A stretch of DNA of 64,000 nucleotides, from contig NZ_CP101987.1 in assembly GCF_024508315.1 (NCBI RefSeq), positions 3,410,001 through 3,474,000 of the forward strand, in the 5' to 3' direction. Below are positions 50,480 through 58,839 of this stretch, in pieces. This DNA is from Cellulomonas xiejunii. Lineage in GTDB: Bacteria; Actinomycetota; Actinomycetes; Actinomycetales; Cellulomonadaceae. Position numbers and translations under genes: made by a program. Positions within the stretch are counted from its first letter, which is position 1, and each line of letters opens with the position of its first letter. The notes beneath the pieces are model-generated. The model was not told where the DNA came from. It did not search any database and saw nothing but the letters and a program-made list of their open reading frames with translations.

Positions 50480-53125
50480 ATGACCAGGTCCGATGCCCGA
50501 ACGCACGCGGGACGGGCACGGACCGGCTCGACCTCCGTCCCCACCCCGCGCAGGGCCCCCGCAGCCGCGGTCGCGGCGCCCGCCACGGTGCTGCACCCCG
50601 CGGTCGTCGACCGCCTGACGGCGTCGCTCGCCGCCGGGCGCAGCGCCCTGGTCGTCGGCGAGGCCGGGACGGGCAAGACCCAGGCGGTCGCCCAGGCCGT
50701 CGAGCGGCTGCGCGCGACCCACGACGACCTCCAGGTCGTGCACATCAGCGGCACGGGCACGCACGACGCGCTGCCGCTGGGCGCCCTCGAGCCGTTGCTG
50801 GACGACCCCGCCGCGGCCTTCGGGGACCTGGCGGCGACGCTGCGCTCCCTGGCCACGAGCCTCGAGCACCGCCGCGGCGACGGCAGGCTCCTGCTGCGCG
50901 TCGAGGACGCCCACCGCCTCGACGACGCGTCGGCCCGCGCGCTCGACTGGCTGGTGCGGCAGGACTCCGTGCAGGTCGTCGCGACGCTGCGGCTGAGCTG
51001 GGCCGCCCGCCCGCCGTGGGCGGCGCTGTGGAAGGACGACGTCGTCGAGCGGCTCGACATCGGGCCGCTCACGCGGGAGGCCACCGAGCGGTGGCTCGCC
51101 ACCGAGCTGGGCGGGCCGGTCACGGCCGACACCGCGCACCGCCTGTGGCGTGCAGCCGGCGGCAGCGCGATGCGGTTGCGGGAGGCGGTGCACGACGCGG
51201 TCGCGTCGGACGCGCTGGAGCAGCGCAACGGCACGTGGGTGTGGCGCGGCGGTCAGCAGCCCCGCTCGCGGATGCTGGACCTCGCCGAGCTGGACCTGCA
51301 CGGCGTCAGCCCGCAGGGTCGCGAGGCGCTCGAGGTGTGCGCGGTGGTGTGCCCCGTCGCGCTGGACGTGCTGCTGGACCTGGTGCCGGCACCCGCGGTG
51401 GACGAGCTCGTCCTGGCCGGTGCGGTCACCACCACCACGGCGGAGACCGTCACCGGCGGCACGGTGCGGGTCGTCGACCTGACGACGCCCGCCTACGCCG
51501 ACGTCGCACGGGCCTGGATCCCGGCGTCGCGGCAGCGCGAGCTGCTGCAGCGCGCGCTCGATGCGCCCGTGGCGCGCGGCATCGCGGCGAGCTCGCTGAT
51601 CCGCTCGGTCTCGCTGGCGATCGACCTCGGCATGGACGTGCCGTCGGCACGCGTCCATGAGGCGCTCGGTGCGGCGTTCGCCATCCACCAGTACGACTCC
51701 GTCGTGATGCTCGCGACGGGGGCGCTCGCGTCCGCCCCGCAGGGCCCGGAGGCGGCGCACCTGCACGCGCTGCGCGGGGACGCGCGGGTCATGCTCACGC
51801 AGCTCGCGGACGCGGAGCGGGACCTGTCGCGCGCGGCCGAGCTGCTGGCGGAGGGGCCGTTCGACGTCGCGACGGTCACCCTGCTGCTGCACGTGGCGGA
51901 CATGGCCACGCTCGTCGCGCACCGGCGCCTGGGCGACGTGGACCGCGCGCTGGCCCGCCTGGAGGAGGTCGTGCGCCCGCTGCGCGAGGCCGACCCGGTG
52001 CTGCCGGTCCTGCGGTGGCACGACGAGGTCGAGGTGACACGGCTGACGCGCCTGGGGTACGCGGGCCGGCTGGAGACGCTCGACGCCGCGCTGGCCGCGC
52101 TCGAGGGCGGGGCCCACCCCGCACGGCGCGTGTCGCTGGCACCGCCGACCGCGATGAGCCTGGGCGAGAGCGGCAGGCTGCACGAGGCGTTCGCGCTGTG
52201 CGCGCGGTTCTCGGAGATCGCCGCGGCCCACGAGGACCAGCACCGCTGGGGGCGCGGCGAGGTGCTCGTCGCGATGTTCTTCACGCTGCTGTGGTCGGGC
52301 GAGGTCGAGGCGGTCCGGGCGTCGCTGGCGCCGACGGCCGACGACGCGCCGATGGCCGTCGAGTGGTCGACCGTGCACACCGCGCTCGGCCTGCTCGCCA
52401 TCGCCGAGGGGTCCTGGACCGAGGCGCGCACGCACCTGGCGACGGCCCGCGCGCGCTTCGACGAGAGCGACCTCACGGGCCTGGCGCGGTACTCGCTGAC
52501 CGCCGAGGCCGTCGCGGCCGCGGCGTGCGGCGACACCGCCGCGGCGCGCGACCTGCTGGACCAGGCGTCGCGGACGGCACCCGGCTCGGCGCTGGCCATG
52601 GAGGGCGACGTGGCGGTGCGCCGGCTGGACGCGCTGGCGTGGCTGCGCAGCCCCGACGTGGTCTCCGAGGCGCGTGCGCTGGCCCGGTGGGCGCGGGAGC
52701 GAGGCGCCGCACGCGTCGAGCTCGAGGCGCTGCACCGCTGGGTCGACGCGACGCGACGCACCGGCGGGCAGCCCGACCCGGCACTCGTCGCGCGCGTGCG
52801 GGACCTGGGCGCGGTGTGCGACGGCGAGCGCTCCGCGGCGCTGGTCGCGCACGTCGAGGCCGTCGCCGCGCAGGACGCGGACCTCGCGCGCATCGCAGAG
52901 CGGGAGCTGAACCGGCGCGGCCTGTGGCTGCCGCCGCAGGGCGCGCCCGTCGCGCTGACGTCGCGCGAGCAGGAGATCGCCTCGCTCGCCGCCGGCGGCA
53001 TGACGAGCCGCGCGATCGCGCAGCGCCTGGTCCTGTCGACGCGGACGGTCGACTCGCACCTGTCGCGCGTCTTCGCCAAGCTCGGCGTGCACTCGCGCGA
53101 GGAGCTGGGGAACGTGCTGCGCTGA
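50480..53125 (+). CDS. LuxR-family STAND regulator next to the eCIS sheath operon
   Basis: 881 residues from ATG 50480, GGAGG five bases upstream. N-terminal ATPase of the AAA_16/STAND type with Walker A GEAGTGKTQ (about 60-68) and a LLLRVEDAHRLDDASA Walker B; a long helical TPR-like middle; and a C-terminal LuxR HTH (LTSREQEIASLAAGGMTSRA ... RLVLSTRTVDSHLSRVFAKL, about 826-875). Such regulators are usually activators triggered by a ligand or partner. Divergent from the sheath operon, with the TCGGTA-N5-TACCGA dyad between them; the natural hypothesis is that it binds this dyad and switches on the whole eCIS regulon. Confidence 0.88.
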   Translation: MTRSDARTHAGRARTGSTSVPTPRRAPAAAVAAPATVLHPAVVDRLTASLAAGRSALVVGEAGTGKTQAVAQAVERLRATHDDLQVVHISGTGTHDALPLGALEPLLDDPAAAFGDLAATLRSLATSLEHRRGDGRLLLRVEDAHRLDDASARALDWLVRQDSVQVVATLRLSWAARPPWAALWKDDVVERLDIGPLTREATERWLATELGGPVTADTAHRLWRAAGGSAMRLREAVHDAVASDALEQRNGTWVWRGGQQPRSRMLDLAELDLHGVSPQGREALEVCAVVCPVALDVLLDLVPAPAVDELVLAGAVTTTTAETVTGGTVRVVDLTTPAYADVARAWIPASRQRELLQRALDAPVARGIAASSLIRSVSLAIDLGMDVPSARVHEALGAAFAIHQYDSVVMLATGALASAPQGPEAAHLHALRGDARVMLTQLADAERDLSRAAELLAEGPFDVATVTLLLHVADMATLVAHRRLGDVDRALARLEEVVRPLREADPVLPVLRWHDEVEVTRLTRLGYAGRLETLDAALAALEGGAHPARRVSLAPPTAMSLGESGRLHEAFALCARFSEIAAAHEDQHRWGRGEVLVAMFFTLLWSGEVEAVRASLAPTADDAPMAVEWSTVHTALGLLAIAEGSWTEARTHLATARARFDESDLTGLARYSLTAEAVAAAACGDTAAARDLLDQASRTAPGSALAMEGDVAVRRLDALAWLRSPDVVSEARALARWARERGAARVELEALHRWVDATRRTGGQPDPALVARVRDLGAVCDGERSAALVAHVEAVAAQDADLARIAERELNRRGLWLPPQGAPVALTSREQEIASLAAGGMTSRAIAQRLVLSTRTVDSHLSRVFAKLGVHSREELGNVLR

Positions 53126-53172
53126 GGCCCCGGGCGCCCCGCGTCGCCGCCGGATGGAACTCCGTTCACGGT

Positions 53173-53213
53173 CCGGGCGTTCTGGTCTGCACGACCGGGC
53201 GTTCCGGTACCGT
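53173..53213 (+). promoter_or_regulatory. Putative promoter and direct repeats upstream of telA-like gene
   Basis: ccgggcgttctgg (53173-53185) and ccgggcgttccgg (53195-53207) are a one-mismatch 13-bp direct repeat with a 22-bp period, followed at once by TACCGT (53208-53213), a possible -10 about 60 nt before the start codon. Two helical turns of spacing suit a protein bound twice on one face. Confidence 0.4.
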
Positions 53214-53273
53214 GACCAGGGCCGTCATCGTCGGACGGCACCCGCGCCACCAGCGCTCCCGGGAGGACCGTCG

Positions 53274-54491
53274 ATGACCGAGCCCAGCCCCCTGCAGCCG
53301 CCCGCGCCCAGCGGTGCCTTCGCGCTCGAAGCGCCCGCGCCCGTCGCGGCCGTGGCCACGCACGACGCCCCGGCGATGGCACCGCGCGTCGACCCCGCTG
53401 CCCTGCCGGGTCTGGACGCCAAGGTCGGCGCGTACCTCGCGGGTCTCGACACCGCCCAGGCCGGCTCGCCGGAGTTCGCGGCCAAGGCCGACGACGTGCG
53501 CCTCATGGGCGACTCGGACATCCGGCAGGCCGCGGACACGTCGAACCGCCTCCTGCAGGTGCCGGTGCGCGAGCTGCGCGAGGGCGGCGTCTCGGGGACG
53601 TCGCAGGTCTCCAAGTCGCTGCTCGACCTGCGCCGGACGGTCGAGGACCTGGACCCGTCCGAGAAGACGGTCGGGCGCAAGCTGCTCGGCATCCTGCCCT
53701 TCGGCGACACGCTCACCGACTACTTCCGCCGCTACGAGAGCTCGCAGAAGCAGATCGACGCGATCGTCCGGGCGCTGTACCGGGGCCAGGACGAGCTGCG
53801 CAAGGACAACGCCGCCCTGAACCTGGAGAAGCAGAACCTCTGGGACACGATGGGCCGGCTCAACCAGTACATCTACGTCGCGAGCTCGCTGGACACCCAG
53901 CTGTCCGCCAAGATCGCGCAGCTCGAGGTCGCCGAGCCGGAGCGCGCGCGGGCCCTGCGCGAGGACGTGCTGTTCTACGTCCGCCAGAAGCACCAGGACC
54001 TGCTGACGCAGCTGGCGGTGTCGATCCAGGGGTACCTGGCGATCGACATCATCATCAAGAACAACATCGAGCTCATCAAGGGCGTCGACCGGGCGACGAC
54101 GACGACGGTCTCGGCGCTGCGGACCGCGGTGCTCGTCGCGCAGGCGCTCAACAACCAGAAGCTCGTGCTCGACCAGATCACGGCGCTGAACACGACGACG
54201 TCGAACATGATCGCCTCGACGTCCAAGCTGCTGCGCGAGCAGTCGGTGGCCATCCAGCAGCAGGCCGCGAGCGCGACGATCGGGCTGCCGCAGCTGCAGC
54301 AGTCGTTCTCCGACATCTTCGCGGCCATGGACTCGATCGACACGTTCAAGGTGCAGGCGCTGGACTCGATGGCGCAGACGGTCGGCGTGCTGGAGACCGA
54401 GACGGCGAAGGCCAAGCAGTACCTGGACCGGGTCTCGCGCTCGGACCACACCCAGGCCGCGAGCGGGTCGCTCGACCTGGGCCTGCGCTGA
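53274..54491 (+). CDS. TelA/KlaA-family 'toxic anion resistance' protein
   Basis: 405 residues from ATG 53274, behind GGGAGGA. After a proline-rich N-terminal 50 residues, the TelA family body shows DTSNRLLQVPVRELREGG, GRKLLGILPFGDTLTDYFRRYESSQKQIDAIVRALY, ALREDVLFYVRQKHQDLLTQL and NNIELIKGVDRATTTTVSAL; mostly long helices and coiled coil. The family was named for tellurite resistance, but its biochemical role is unknown and it often travels with stress-type ATPases and VWA/TerD proteins. It opens a nine-gene plus-strand run continuing to the window end. A tellurite phenotype should not be assumed. Confidence 0.88.
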   Translation: MTEPSPLQPPAPSGAFALEAPAPVAAVATHDAPAMAPRVDPAALPGLDAKVGAYLAGLDTAQAGSPEFAAKADDVRLMGDSDIRQAADTSNRLLQVPVRELREGGVSGTSQVSKSLLDLRRTVEDLDPSEKTVGRKLLGILPFGDTLTDYFRRYESSQKQIDAIVRALYRGQDELRKDNAALNLEKQNLWDTMGRLNQYIYVASSLDTQLSAKIAQLEVAEPERARALREDVLFYVRQKHQDLLTQLAVSIQGYLAIDIIIKNNIELIKGVDRATTTTVSALRTAVLVAQALNNQKLVLDQITALNTTTSNMIASTSKLLREQSVAIQQQAASATIGLPQLQQSFSDIFAAMDSIDTFKVQALDSMAQTVGVLETETAKAKQYLDRVSRSDHTQAASGSLDLGLR

Positions 54492-54531
54492 CCCACCGCG
54501 TGTCACGGACGAGCGAGGAGGTGGACGGCCG

Positions 54532-55047
54532 GTGAGCGCACTCGGCGACCTCGTCGCGCGCCTGCTCGGGCGCACGCCCCGCCACGTCGTCGTGATCGAG
54601 GAGGACCCGGTCCCCACGGCCGAGCAGATCGCGGCGGCCGTGCGGGACGTCGAGGCGAGCATCGAGGGACGCGTCCCCGCGGCCGTGACCGCGCGCGTGC
54701 ACCGCATCACCGGGACGGTCGAGGACATGGTGCCGCGCCTCGACCGGTTCGGCGTGGGTGACCGCCAGGCGTACACCGTGGTCGCGACCGCGACGAGCTA
54801 CCTGCCGGAGGCCGTCGAGGGGTACCTGCGGCTGCCGCGCGACTTCGCGGACCGCCGCGTGGTGTCCCGCGGCAAGACGTCGCTCATGCTGCTGTGCGAC
54901 CAGCTCGACCTGCTCGCCGTGACGCTGGAGAAGATCTCCGACGCCGTGTACCGCGCCGACGCGCAGGCGCTGGTGGCGCACGGGCAGTTCCTCGCCGAGA
55001 AGTTCGGGCAGTCGTCGCTGGACGTGCCCGGGACGGGAGCACCGTGA
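54532..55047 (+). CDS. Unknown helical protein between TelA-like and AAA+ genes
   Basis: 171 residues from GTG 54532 (GAGGAGGTGG just upstream). No signal or membrane span. Helical segments EQIAAAVRDVEASIEGRVPA and TSLMLLCDQLDLLAVTLEKI, with a central YTVVATATSYLPEAVEGYLRL. I cannot assign a family; position after a TelA gene recalls XpaC-like partner proteins, but similarity is not clear by eye. Its stop overlaps the AAA+ start (GTGA), so the products are made together. Confidence 0.75.
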   Translation: MSALGDLVARLLGRTPRHVVVIEEDPVPTAEQIAAAVRDVEASIEGRVPAAVTARVHRITGTVEDMVPRLDRFGVGDRQAYTVVATATSYLPEAVEGYLRLPRDFADRRVVSRGKTSLMLLCDQLDLLAVTLEKISDAVYRADAQALVAHGQFLAEKFGQSSLDVPGTGAP

Positions 55048-56591
55048 CCGCGCTCGACGGCGTGCTCGACGCCCTGGTGGCCGCCGGCACCACCGCCGGC
55101 CTGCCCGGGGCCGCCGTGCGTGACGAGGGCGAGCGGCTGGCCGCCGCGGTCGCCGAGTCCGTCACGGGCGCGGGCCCGGCGTGGCTCGCCGCGCTCGGAC
55201 GCCCCGACGGGGACCTCACGCCGTTCTTCGTCGCCGCCGCGTCCGCGCGCCGCTGGCGGCACGCCCCCACCGACCTGCTGACGTCGCTCGTCGCCGCGCG
55301 CTCGCCGCACGCGGGGCCGTACGCGGACGCGCTCGCGCACGTCGCGTCCGCCGCGTGCGACCTGGGCACCCCGGACCTGCAGGTGGTCGCTGCCGCGTCG
55401 GTCACGGCCGCCGTCCAGCGCGCCGCCGCCAACACCACCCCCCCTCCCACCCCCACCCCCCCAGGCGTGAGAGAGCAATCCAGCACCCCCACCCCCACCC
55501 CCCCGGGCGTGAGAGAGCAATCCAGTTCCCCCGTACCGGGACTGGATCGCACTCTCACGACCCCGGGGGTGGGGGGCGCCTCCCCGGCGGTGGACGACGC
55601 ACCCCCCGAGAAGACGTTCGACGAGCTGCTGGCCGAGCTCGACGCACTCGTCGGGCTCGACCGCGTCAAGCGCGAGATCCGCCAGCAGGCCGAGGTCCTG
55701 CGCGTCGAGCGGCTGCGCGCCGACGCCGGGCTCACGCGTCCGTCCCTGACGCGGCACCTCGTGTTCGTCGGCAACCCCGGCACGGGCAAGACGACCGTCG
55801 CACGGCTCGTCGCTGGGCTGTACCGGGCGCTGGGCCTGCTGAGCAGCGGGCACCTGGTGGAGGTCGACCGCTCGGAGCTCGTCGCCGGGTACCTCGGCCA
55901 GACGGCGACCAAGACCACCGAGGTCGTCACCAAGGCGCTGGGCGGCGTGCTGTTCATCGACGAGGCGTACTCGCTGGCGGAGGACCAGTACGGCGCCGAG
56001 GCCGTGAACACCCTGGTCAAGGACATGGAGGACCACCGCGACGAGCTCGTCGTCATCGTCGCGGGCTACCCCCTGCCGATGGCACGGTTCCTCACGACCA
56101 ACCCGGGCCTCGAGAGCCGGTTCGCCACGACCATCGCGTTCGACGACTACACCGACGCCCAGCTGCGGGAGATCTTCGCGCTCGCCGCCCGCAAGGCCGA
56201 CTTCGAGCCGTCGGACGAGACGCTCGACCTCGTCGAGCAGGTCGTCGCCGCACAGCCGCGGCACGAGGGCTTCGGCAACGGGCGTCTCGCGCGCAACCTG
56301 CTGGACCGCGCGGTGCTGCGGCACGCGTGGCGTCTGCGGGACGTCCCGACCCCGACGGTCGAGCAGCTGCGCACGCTGCTGCCGGCGGACCTCGCGACGG
56401 ACGTCGCGGACGTCGCGACCGACCTGCCCGTCCCCGACGACGAGCCGGTCGTCGCACCGGCGGGCGCCGACGACAGCCCGGCCGACAGCCCCGCCGACGA
56501 CCCGCCGCACGACGAGCCCGCCCCCGTGAACCCGTCCGACACCGACCCGGCCGGCGGCGGACCCGCCCCGCGCCCCGAGGAGCCCGCGTGA
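55044..56591 (+). CDS. CbbX/CbxX-type AAA+ ATPase
   Basis: 515 residues from GTG 55044. Residues 1-135 are helical; 136-180 is an odd repeated linker (TPTPPGVREQSS twice); the AAA+ domain (about 190-450) carries Walker A GNPGTGKTTVAR, pore-region LVAGYLGQTA, Walker B VLFIDEAYSL, and a sensor/arginine-finger region NPGLESRF. This is the CbbX/SpoVK/EccA subgroup, hexameric remodelling enzymes. The acidic proline-rich C-terminus (DDSPADSPADDPPHDEP) is disordered. Likely remodels a partner in this operon; the client is unknown. Confidence 0.87.
   Translation: MTALDGVLDALVAAGTTAGLPGAAVRDEGERLAAAVAESVTGAGPAWLAALGRPDGDLTPFFVAAASARRWRHAPTDLLTSLVAARSPHAGPYADALAHVASAACDLGTPDLQVVAAASVTAAVQRAAANTTPPPTPTPPGVREQSSTPTPTPPGVREQSSSPVPGLDRTLTTPGVGGASPAVDDAPPEKTFDELLAELDALVGLDRVKREIRQQAEVLRVERLRADAGLTRPSLTRHLVFVGNPGTGKTTVARLVAGLYRALGLLSSGHLVEVDRSELVAGYLGQTATKTTEVVTKALGGVLFIDEAYSLAEDQYGAEAVNTLVKDMEDHRDELVVIVAGYPLPMARFLTTNPGLESRFATTIAFDDYTDAQLREIFALAARKADFEPSDETLDLVEQVVAAQPRHEGFGNGRLARNLLDRAVLRHAWRLRDVPTPTVEQLRTLLPADLATDVADVATDLPVPDDEPVVAPAGADDSPADSPADDPPHDEPAPVNPSDTDPAGGGPAPRPEEPA
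55442..55559. repeat. In-frame palindromic repeat element within the AAA+ linker
   Basis: Two 42-bp units, each a C/A-rich stretch plus ggcgtgagagagcaatccag (20-mers at 55464-55483 and 55506-55525), are followed by an inverted relative, ctggatcgcactctcacg (55542-55559), pairing with the second copy at 16 of 18 positions. The whole block looks like an intergenic hairpin/REP-type element, yet it is translated as TPTPPGVREQSS repeats without breaking the frame. Confidence 0.85.
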
Positions 56592-57886
56592 CCACGACCG
56601 TCGTGTCCTCGCCACCGAGTCCGCCGCACCCGGCTCCGCCGCACCAGCCGGGAACCCCGCCCGTCCCCGCCCGGCCGACGAGCGGCTGGCGCTCGACGCC
56701 GGGCGGCCTGCGCCTGTGGGGTGCGGTCGCGGCCGTCGTCACCGCGCTGGCGGGCCTGCTCGCCCTGGGCGCCACGACGAGCCAGAGCGCGGCCGTCACC
56801 GGCGTGCGCGACTCGGCGGCGCAGCTCGTCGGCCTGCAGGACGCGCGCAACCAGCTCGTCGCGGCCGACGCCGCCGCGACCACCGCCTTCCTCGTCGGCG
56901 GGCTCGAGCCCACCGACCTGCGCGCGAGCTACGACGCGGCCGTCGACGCCGGGGCGCACGCCCTGGCGCAGCTCGCGGCGAGCGGCCCGGAGGGCGCGGA
57001 CGGCCTGGCCGAGGTGTCGGCCGACCTCACGACGTACACGGGCCTGGTCGCGCAGGCGCGCGCGAACAACCGGCAGGGCTTCCCCGTCGGGTCGGCGTAC
57101 CTCGAGGAGGCGTCGACGGTGCTGCGCGAGGACATCGTGCCGACGCTCGACGAGCTCGTCGCCGCGGAGCAGCAGCGTGTGGACGACGACCTGTCCTCGG
57201 TGCGCTCGGCGACGCCGCTGCTCGTGGCGGTGGTCGTCCTGGCGCTCGCGGTGCTGGTCGCCGTGCAGGTGTGGGTCGCGCGCCGGACGCGGCGGACCTT
57301 CAACGCCGGTCTGGTCGCCGCGACGGTCGCGGTGCTGGTCATCGCGGTCGTGGGCGGCTCGACGCTGGGCGGTGCGGCGTCCCGCGCGAGCCGCGCGCAC
57401 GACGGGCCGTACGCGGCGACCGTCGCGACGTCGCAGGCGTTCGCGCTCGTCAACGACGCGCGGTCGATGGAGGCGTTCACCCTGATCCGACGGGGCTCGG
57501 GTGCGGCGTACGAGGAGTCGTTCGTCGCCAACGTCGACCAGGCCCGCGCGGCGCTGGCCGGCGACGGCAGCAGGCTGGACGCGTCGCTCGTCGACAGGCT
57601 CGGCGCGTGGGCCGACGCGCACGAGGCCGTGCGCGACCTCGACGACGGCGGCGACTGGGACGGCGCGGTCGCCCTGGTCACGAGCGACGACCCGACCGCG
57701 TCGCCCGCCCTCTTCGACGACCTGTCCGCGAGCCTGACGGCTGCCGTCGACGACGGCAGCACGCAGGTCGCGGACGACCTGCGGACGAGCAGCGCCTGGG
57801 TCGGCTGGCTGCTCGCCGCGCTGGGCGTCGGCGGGGCCGTCCTCGCCTGGACCGGTCTGCGCGCACGACGGGAGGAGTACCGATGA
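56588..57886 (+). CDS. glnX: GlnX-like four-helix membrane sensor
   Basis: 432 residues from GTG 56588 overlapping the AAA+ stop (GTGA). Proline-rich cytoplasmic tail (1-40), membrane spans at about 43-63, 209-230, 240-262 and 404-424, and two outside helical domains (66-205 and 265-400) of similar style (QDARNQLVAADAAATTAFLV; NDARSMEAFTLIRRGSGAAY). This two-domain layout and the position next to GlnH and PknG match GlnX of mycobacteria and corynebacteria, which relays binding of Asp/Glu by GlnH to the kinase inside. Assignment rests on context and topology. Confidence 0.75.
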   Translation: MTTTVVSSPPSPPHPAPPHQPGTPPVPARPTSGWRSTPGGLRLWGAVAAVVTALAGLLALGATTSQSAAVTGVRDSAAQLVGLQDARNQLVAADAAATTAFLVGGLEPTDLRASYDAAVDAGAHALAQLAASGPEGADGLAEVSADLTTYTGLVAQARANNRQGFPVGSAYLEEASTVLREDIVPTLDELVAAEQQRVDDDLSSVRSATPLLVAVVVLALAVLVAVQVWVARRTRRTFNAGLVAATVAVLVIAVVGGSTLGGAASRASRAHDGPYAATVATSQAFALVNDARSMEAFTLIRRGSGAAYEESFVANVDQARAALAGDGSRLDASLVDRLGAWADAHEAVRDLDDGGDWDGAVALVTSDDPTASPALFDDLSASLTAAVDDGSTQVADDLRTSSAWVGWLLAALGVGGAVLAWTGLRARREEYR

Positions 57887-58839
57887 GCACACGCACGACG
57901 CACCTGCGCACCGCACTGGCCGCGGCGGCCCTCGCCGTCGTCGTGCTCGGCGGCTGCGCGACGCAGGCTGCCCCCGGCGGCACGGGCGTGATCCCGGCGG
58001 CCCCCGACGCCGCACCGGCCGTCGCACCCGCGGCCGCCGAGTGCGCCGACGCCACCACCTCGTACGCCCCGACCACGGGCACCGAGGTTCCCGGCGGCTC
58101 CACGATGGCCGCGATCCGCGACCGCGGCCACCTGCGCGTCGGCGTCTCCGCCGACACGCTGCAGATGGGGGCGCGCAACCCGTTCACGGGCGAGATCGAG
58201 GGCTTCGACATCGACATCGCGCGCCAGGTCGCGCAGGCGATCATCGGTGACCCCGACGCGATCCGGTTCCGCGTCATCACCGCGGGCGACCGCATCCCGG
58301 TGCTGCAGGAGCACGAGGTCGACCTGGTCGTGCGCGCGTTCACCATCAACTGCGAGCGGTGGCAGGACATCGCGTTCTCCGCCGAGTACTTCACCGCCGG
58401 TCAGAAGGTCCTGGTGAGCACCGAGTCCGACGCCCAGGGCATCGAGGACCTCGCCGGGCAGCGAGTCTGCGCGCCGGAGGGCACGACGACGCTGGAGCGG
58501 CTCGACGAGTACGACGTCGAGCCCGTGGGCGCGCGCACGCACTCCGCGTGCCTGGCGCTGTTCCAGCAGGGCCGTGTCGACGCCATCACCGGTGACGACA
58601 CCGTGCTCGCCGGGTTCGTCGCGCAGGACCCGTACGCGCGCGTCGTGGGCGAGGCGTTCAGCGCGGAGCCGTACGGCGTGGGCGTCGCCGCGGACCAGGT
58701 CGACCTGGTGCGCTTCGTCAACGCGGTGCTCGACGGCATGAAGGCCGACGGGACGTGGGCGCAGGTCTACGACCGCTGGCTGGGTGGGGCCCTGGGTCCC
58801 GCTCCCGCGCCGCCGACGTCCGTGTACGGACGGTCGTGA
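57883..58839 (+). CDS. glnH: GlnH-like amino-acid-binding lipoprotein
   Basis: 318 residues from ATG 57883, overlapping the GlnX stop (ATGA). Lipobox VLGGC (Cys25), a 45-residue linker, then an SBP family 3 domain: STMAAIRDRGHLRVGVSADT, GEIEGFDIDIARQVAQAI and EHEVDLVVRAFTINCERWQD, with cysteines at RVCAPEG and SACLALF likely paired. No ABC permease or ATPase is nearby, so it is a sensor rather than a transporter part. In Mycobacterium GlnH binds Asp/Glu and signals through GlnX to PknG; the ligand here is inferred. Confidence 0.85.
   Translation: MSTRTTHLRTALAAAALAVVVLGGCATQAAPGGTGVIPAAPDAAPAVAPAAAECADATTSYAPTTGTEVPGGSTMAAIRDRGHLRVGVSADTLQMGARNPFTGEIEGFDIDIARQVAQAIIGDPDAIRFRVITAGDRIPVLQEHEVDLVVRAFTINCERWQDIAFSAEYFTAGQKVLVSTESDAQGIEDLAGQRVCAPEGTTTLERLDEYDVEPVGARTHSACLALFQQGRVDAITGDDTVLAGFVAQDPYARVVGEAFSAEPYGVGVAADQVDLVRFVNAVLDGMKADGTWAQVYDRWLGGALGPAPAPPTSVYGRS

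Noticed and set aside
53274..54491. Tellurite-resistance determinant
   Set aside because: TelA family membership alone does not show tellurite resistance, and no terB/C/D cluster is visible in the window.
55442..55559. Possible CRISPR or transposon end
   Set aside because: Only two direct copies and one inverted relative, in frame, with no transposase or spacers nearby.
57883..58839. GlnH as part of an amino-acid ABC importer
   Set aside because: No permease or ATPase gene is adjacent; the GlnX and PknG neighbours indicate a sensory role.
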